Origin: Cryptomeria japonica
Lineage: Eukaryota; Streptophyta; Pinopsida; Cupressales; Cupressaceae
DNA length: 64,000 nucleotides
Assembly: GCF_030272615.1 (NCBI RefSeq)
Contig: NC_081406.1
Location: 164,409,521-164,473,520 of the forward strand
Direction of reading: 5' to 3'
Shown here: piece by piece, positions 58,307 through 64,000 of the stretch
Position numbering within the stretch: position 1 is the stretch's first letter
How the letters are laid out: the number at the start of each line of letters is the position of its first letter
Made by a program: the position numbers and the translations under genes
Notes under the pieces: generated by a model
The model's database searches: none
What the model was told of the DNA's origin: nothing
What the model saw: only the letters and a program-made list of their open reading frames with translations

Positions 58307-58389
58307 CTAGTTATTAGTTTTTTTTAAAATAAACTTACTAACCCGCCACCTTCCAATTTTTAGTTACAAGATATAGAGTAATCCCAACA

Positions 58390-59438
58390 TACATGGAATG
58401 AAAGAATGAAGGTTTCACTATCAAAGCCACATCATTGTAAAATTTGACAAATGTCATGATATTTAGTTAGGAATGTTTGGTCCAAGATGCTGAAGAGTTG
58501 AGTTTCAAATTTTGCAATAATATCAATTGGAAGCATGAAAAGTGGAGGTTTATGGTCAATCTAGCAGTTCAACCATCATTCAAAGATTCCACATTGGTCA
58601 AACATAAATTGAGGAGAGTTTTGAGGTAGTTAACTACAAGCTTCTTTCAGTTCTAGCCCCTTTCTAAGGGATTTTCAAGTCCATTCACCCATCCAAGTTT
58701 AATTTCAAATTTAAAATAGTTAGCACCCGATTTTGAGGAGAAGGAGAAACCAACACATCTACAAATCAACTCAATCATGAAGACCCAAAGATAGCCAAGG
58801 ATTCAAATTTTATATTATTGGAGCCTTTTTTAATATAATTCAAGCTTCTCCTTTTTATCCTCTAGTTTCGAGTTTAGCCTCTGTTGTAGCAACAAGAATA
58901 TGCTTTGTAACTCATTTTCTTGTAAGAAATATCTATCAATTTGTAAGCATTTGCAGACTTCTAATGAAATGACTCCTATGTTTCAATTAAAAAATATCAG
59001 TTCTTTCTCATATATTTATGTTCCGACATTGTATGTGAATATCTTAATAAAGATATTGTGATTTTTCTTTAAAATCCTTCATTTTTATCTCTTTCCTTCA
59101 TCGTTGAGTTAAAAAAGTAGCATGTTATAGTGTAGGTCTATGAGTGCATTGTCATTTTGATGTACATGAAATTGTGGAAGTAGCATTGTTTCTCTTTATA
59201 TGAACATAAAAAAACTTAAAACTCTCATATGAAATATTTATGCAAAACATATGTTGTTGAGTTGTGAGTAGTTATAGCTTTAATTTTGAAGTATATTGTA
59301 ATCCAAGTAGTAAATCAAGTCATTTTTAGTTGGCACATCACCTGGTAATCAGTAGTTTTAGTTTTAAAAGCGTCTTTCTATCCCTTTTTTCAAGCAAAAG
59401 TAGTTTTTAGGATATCTAAAGGGGAGCTATCCCATAAT
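58390..59438. other. No gene recognised
   Basis: AT-rich sequence with no supported ORF. It probably belongs to the long 3' noncoding interior of the right-edge gypsy-like element, or to its flank. Confidence 0.35.
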
Positions 59439-62400
59439 TTGGAGGTTCATATTCACAATGAGCAACCAAGAGGCTTGAAGATGTCCCAATATTTCATAGG
59501 ATTTCTCAGCATCAGGTTTAGCTTCCAAGTGCAAATTCCTATGACAACAAATCCTCTTATACCTTTCCATTTATTCCAAGATGATCCCCTTTCATCTCAA
59601 GAGCTAAGAATCCTTCCAAAACCTATTCCTAATTCACTTCCTAAGCAAGATCATGATGCCTCTTCCACCTTTTCAAATGATCCTATTCAAAATGAAGAGC
59701 CAAACACCCTTTCCACTTTATCCAATGGTCCTCTTCCATGTCAAAATTAAAGTATCCCTTCATTGCCTTGTCATAATCCTCCATGTCCTCCACTATATTC
59801 CATCTCCCAAGATGAGCATATCATGCCTCCATATCCACCTAAATATCCCATCATTTCTCTTAGTCCCCCTCATGACCCCAATATCTCAGAGCAAGTTGTT
59901 AATGAATCTTTTTTAGGTCAACTGAGTTCCTCCACTTCCATTAGGTCTGGTCTATTTTGTGACCCTATCATTTATTTCATTCCGTATCCATCTCAAAATG
60001 GAATTGCATCTTCATCCAAAAGCAATGAGTATCCCATTAGTAAAAGTATTAATCAAGGCAAGCGATCAAGCATCCATGAACAAGTTACCTCAGAATCCTT
60101 CCATATCAAAGAAAATCTTGGTGGTCATGGTCCCAACAACAAAGATGACTTTCAATACATTGGTATCCCTATTAAATCCCACATCCCTTCATATAAGTCC
60201 AAATATATGCCTACCCCTTAATCCCTTCCACCCATTTTAGGTCCTTATATCCTCCAACACATTTTTTAGAACCTTACCACCATCTACTTATATTAACCCA
60301 TCCAAAAGGCCTTCATATCATTCCTATCCATCCATGAATTGCATTCCCTTAGGAAACAATCTAGATGTCAAGCATAAAATCCACAAGTATAAAAATCCAC
60401 ATTCATTAAAGGATCAACATGTCCCATCTAATTGACATGTAAAAAAAAGCAAACTGTAATTCAAAAAGAAAAAGAGATATACAAAAGGCCACAAATTCCC
60501 AGAAAAATCAAAATCCATATGGGTTCTTAAGGCACTTGTAGAACCAATGTATTATAAAGAACTACAGCAGAAAGAAAAATAAAAAACTATTTGGATTCCC
60601 AAACGAATCCTCAAAGGACAACATCCTAAGAAAAAATCAGAGTTGGCATCCAAGATTGCTATCCCTAATTCTAAACCTCTGCAACCTTTCAAATCCATTT
60701 TGCATCCTCATGTTCCAAAATACATTGCCATTCCTCCATCAAATCTCAAAATCTAAAATACAAGTTTCCTCCATTACTTCACCACTCCTCAAGGTGTGTT
60801 CCAATGTTGATCCCATCAAAATTTCCATTCACTCATACACTAATCTCAATATCCCATTTATTATCCAACACCTATTTTCTATCCTTCCATTCCTCTTATC
60901 CAATCCTTTGCATAAATCCTTACCCTAGCTTCATTTCATTATCCTACCTATTTATTTGAGCACAACTTCATATCCATGGTCTATTGCAAAACGTATTTCA
61001 ATGGTACCATCCAAAGAAGAGAGATGGTTGAGTGATTCTTCCATCTCATATCATTTATCCATTATCTTCCAAAAAGTCAAAAATAAAAAAGAATGGAAAA
61101 AAAGAAAAAAGACAAGAAAAAAATGAAAAAAGAGAAAAAAAGTAAAGAGAAATAAATTCCTCTATGTGTGAAAACCACCTTGGTGGCACCTTGGGAAAAT
61201 AGCATGATGAAAACCTAGCAAAAAGGCATCCTGCATAATCCATTGTCCTCTTGCACTATTCATTGGGTGCAATTTACATCCATTCTATCTTATTTGCCAC
61301 ATTTATCTATTATCCCTCATCCTCCATTACCCTCGTTCACTCTATATCCATACATATGCCTTTTCCACCTTTGATCTTGACAAGGTTAAGGATCTTTTCA
61401 GGCTTTGTGTGCCCTATCTATTGCACTTGATCCACACCCTTGAGCTCCTATCTATTATTTCTTCCATCCTTCATTACCACTTTTGATCTTGCTTATCCTA
61501 TTTTCCTCCTATCCAAATCTATCCCTTGATCTTGATCAAAACTAAGGACAAAATACAAAACATGTTTTCAAAAAACCTCTTGACATGGCGATTTCTTTGG
61601 ACCATTGACATTCGTTACACCATATTCTTGCTTTATATTGCTATATCTGGTCCCTGTGCTTAGATTAACATGTAATCCTATTGTGAGATAGTCCTTGAAA
61701 ATCAAATAAGCTTCATACATAATTCATTTATCCATTTTGGTCCCATTCATTCTTTCATTCATCCTATCAAAATCACTTTTACCTTGCTAGACACTAGGGG
61801 AGAACATTATAAAATCTTAAAAATCATAAAAAGTGCTTAGAAAATCTTAAAAATCATAAAAAGTCCTAAAAAAACCTTAAAAAGCAAAACATTTCAAAAA
61901 ACCCTAAAAAGCAAAACATTTTAAAAACCTAAAAACATTTTATAAATATTGTGAAGACAAACACTTTATACAAGCACAATCAAAATGTTGAGTAGACATA
62001 ACAACACCTTATCAACATATCTAAGTCAACGTGCTAGTTGGACAATAATCATTTTGGCATGAAGTACACTGTTTGTTTATCTGATTATGTCTTTTGATTG
62101 TTTCTTATTTTTCCTTTGGTGACATGTCTTTTAGCTTTTTCAAGATGTCTTTGACTAGAGATTTTATCTCCAGAATGTCTTTTACTAGAAAGCTGAGGAT
62201 GGGGCTTGTTCACTAGTTTGCTACTTGTGGATTGTTCCTTAGTAATATGATGACTCGTCTTAGGACATGATTGTCTAAGATCATCGAGGACATATGTGTC
62301 TCATGTGAATTGGGACATTCCTTGATTATTTGATGTGTTTTCCTATATGCAAATGGTATGTTGATTCATTTGGGTCTACTGCATATCTAGATGAGTTTTA

Positions 62401-63060
62401 TCCTTTTGGCATAATAAACTTGATGATGACACAAGCACTTTAAAAGCACAAGAGTTCCCATCACACTATTCTAATCATCCATCCTCCTATATCTTCTCAT
62501 CACTTGCATCTCCTCTCATTTCATGTCGCATTGATCATTTCTCTTTATCATTTTATTTCATCATCTTCTCATCTTCAATCATTTCTTTCACCATTTTCTT
62601 CATCTTCCTTGTTGTAGAGAGAACAATCAATCACTCGCTTTATCCAATTGATGCATTTCTTGAATCTTTAATTGCTTTATCAAATCAACCAACTTTATCC
62701 TTGGAATCTCATTGCCCCTCGAATCAATCAATCAATATCTCAAATTATCTTGCACTAGTATCAATCCCTATCAGATTAATGAGCTCAATCAACTTAATCA
62801 TCTTATCAACCTCACTATATTGTTCATTTCCATGAATTATTCAGTTAAGCCATCAAATGTACATCTCAACTTAATCACTCAGGAAATATCAATCATTCAA
62901 TTTTTTCCCATAATCTATCTAGAGATCAATCTTCTAATTTGTTTGATCAATATCTCGAGGGGGTATATCATATCAATATTCATCCTTTCCAGGATATCTC
63001 TGGGGAATATATTAGTTGATCAATTTTTCTTTCAAAGAATGTGATGGGCTGCATTGTCTC
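59439..63060 (+). other. Long 3' interior of the right-edge gypsy-like element
   Basis: Pro/Ser/Ile/Asn-rich ORFs (59439-60240, 60656-60928, 62712-63044) occur with no family resemblance. They follow from C/T-rich composition, although 59763-60221 (152 codons) is longer than the rest. An A/G-rich tract lies at 61078-61155 and AAAATC repeats at 61810-61870. The stretch leads without a break into a polypurine tract and LTR start at 63061-63075. Confidence 0.4.
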
Positions 63061-63074
63061 AAAGAAGGGAAAAA
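63061..63074 (+). promoter_or_regulatory. Polypurine tract of the right-edge element
   Basis: AAAGAAGGGAAAAA stands directly before TGTAGACAC and corresponds to AAAGAGGGGCAAAA at about 222-236. Confidence 0.65.
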
Positions 63075-63660
63075 TGTAGACACATAAAATTTGTCATCCT
63101 AATTGGCTTTAATCCCAGGTGGATCCATTTCATTTTCATGCATTATTCCATCTATTATCATTAATCATCGATATTATCTGTTATTAAATATCATCATTAA
63201 TATTATTATTTATTATTTATCCATTGATATTATTATTATCTCATATTCCATCTAAATATTTAATAATATCATTATTCTATCATCTATTTATCATCTATCA
63301 TCTATATATTTAATAATAATATTTATCCATTTTCACATACATATGCATAAGCATTTACATCATTCATTTATGCTTTCTCCTCTACCCATTTCCATCCACC
63401 TCATGCATGTGAGATCAAACTATCAAACCCTATTATTTATCCCACATTCATCCCACAATATAGATCTACCCAGAGAACTTCTATTTAATCCAACCTCTCT
63501 CTCATTTTGATCTATCTAGCAATTAGTTCACTTTTACATTCTTTTTTTCTTTCTATCTTGCACTTCATTTTTTTTAGCTTTTTGCTTTTATCTTTTCAAA
63601 TCTATGTTTCATCATAGCCTTTTGTGCATGTGATTCTAGGAGAAATATTGTATTGCATAA
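63075..63660 (+). repeat. Start of the right-edge LTR
   Basis: It begins TGTAGAC, like position 237. It holds ATTATTATT-type tracts (63150-63330) and goes on until about 63660, where sequence of Sirevirus-LTR type ('ttttttcccatattgggttttcc', 63699-63721) takes over. The junction is not sharply visible. Confidence 0.5.
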
Positions 63661-64000
63661 CCAGTTACATATTACACTACACTTGAGAGTTCATCCTCTA
63701 CGTTTTTTCCCATATTGGGTTTTCCACATATAAATCCGGTGTTATGTGTTTTTGTGTTGATTTCCCTTTACTGCATTTAAATTATGTTATATGATTGGTT
63801 AGTTAGAAGTTTCAATAAGTACAAGGGAATACTTAGAGATAAGTCCTTTGGAAGAGTTTAACCACTCGAAGGAGATCCAGAAGGTTGAACTTATGGATTT
63901 AAGTGAAGGTCTTAGGAATAATCTTGAGGATCTTGAGGTAGTAGAAAGTGAAAACAAAGATCTAAAATAAAATATCCAGTTGGCTAATGAATGCATTAAG
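63661..64000 (+). pseudogene. Start of a possible third ORF1-type gene, runs off the window
   Basis: The Sirevirus-LTR-like part (63700-63790) is followed by an open frame, ISPLEEFNHSKEIQKVELMD, going on to a charged heptad-like run and one TAA at 63967. Position and style match the beginnings of ORF1 in elements B and C. No C-run, LTR end or primer binding site stands between, so a deletion probably removed them. Too short for certainty. Confidence 0.4.

Larger units (their letters stand above)
55661..58389 (-). mobile_element. Probable LTR in minus orientation, ends tentative
   Basis: The left border TGTAATGCCC resembles the solo LTR end at 26017. The right border ATCCCAACA at 58389 is tentative and no target duplication agrees. 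A minus-strand TATA candidate, GTATAAATAAT (57714-57724), is followed on that strand by a purine-rich leader (the plus-strand CTCTATTCTATTCTTTCCTC repeats, 57540-57670). No supported gene lies inside. Confidence 0.35.

Noticed and set aside
55661-58389. Complete LTR with certain borders
   Set aside because: TG and CA ends can be proposed, but flanking bases do not match and the inverted ends are weak, so it is kept only at low confidence.

Overview
The window is plant nuclear DNA made almost entirely of transposable elements. No intact host gene, rRNA or tRNA was found. The organism is probably a seed plant with a very large, repeat-rich genome; a conifer fits best, but this is inference. The evidence is Sirevirus-type copia elements with GCCAAAGGGGGAGA polypurine tracts, gypsy-type gag-protease, CACTA transposase, long AT-rich LTRs, and old coding regions broken mostly by stop codons rather than frameshifts.

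Layout, left to right. 1-2552: the 3' end and LTR of a gypsy-like element; the LTR carries a 1-kb tandem duplication. 2775-8315: a 5'-truncated copia element of Sirevirus type whose gag-protease-integrase-RT-RNase H frame is still collinear. 8316-14579: a pol-less LTR element ('B') with a coiled-coil/zinc-knuckle ORF1 and a roughly 1,075-codon ORF2 of unknown function. 14580-25740: a decayed unknown gene split by an 8.5-9.4 kb DNA transposon with two convergent genes, one an intron-rich plus-strand gene and one a minus-strand DDE-type transposase. 26017-27303: a solo LTR with a 5-bp target duplication. 27960-36779: a decayed CACTA element read on the minus strand, carrying a triplicated unknown gene fragment. 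36780-40180: a gag-protease-only LTR element (TR-GAG type) on the minus strand, abutted exactly by the CACTA terminus. 43022-43808: a solo LTR of the B family. 47400-55647: a second pol-less element ('C') with the same ORF1/ORF2 plan as B and a duplicated 3' end. 55661-58389: a probable minus-strand LTR. 58390-63660: the 3' interior and LTR start of an element of the same family as the left edge. 63660-64000: the start of what may be a third ORF1-type gene.

The main result is the B/C family. Two diverged elements share ORF1, ORF2, ORF order, ORF sizes and LTR starts, and both lack protease, integrase and reverse transcriptase. B also shares its polypurine tract and LTR start with the autonomous copia element beside it. 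This suggests a non-autonomous Sirevirus lineage that replaced pol with a long conserved gene. The second result is the two-gene DNA transposon at about 15.6-24.2 kb.
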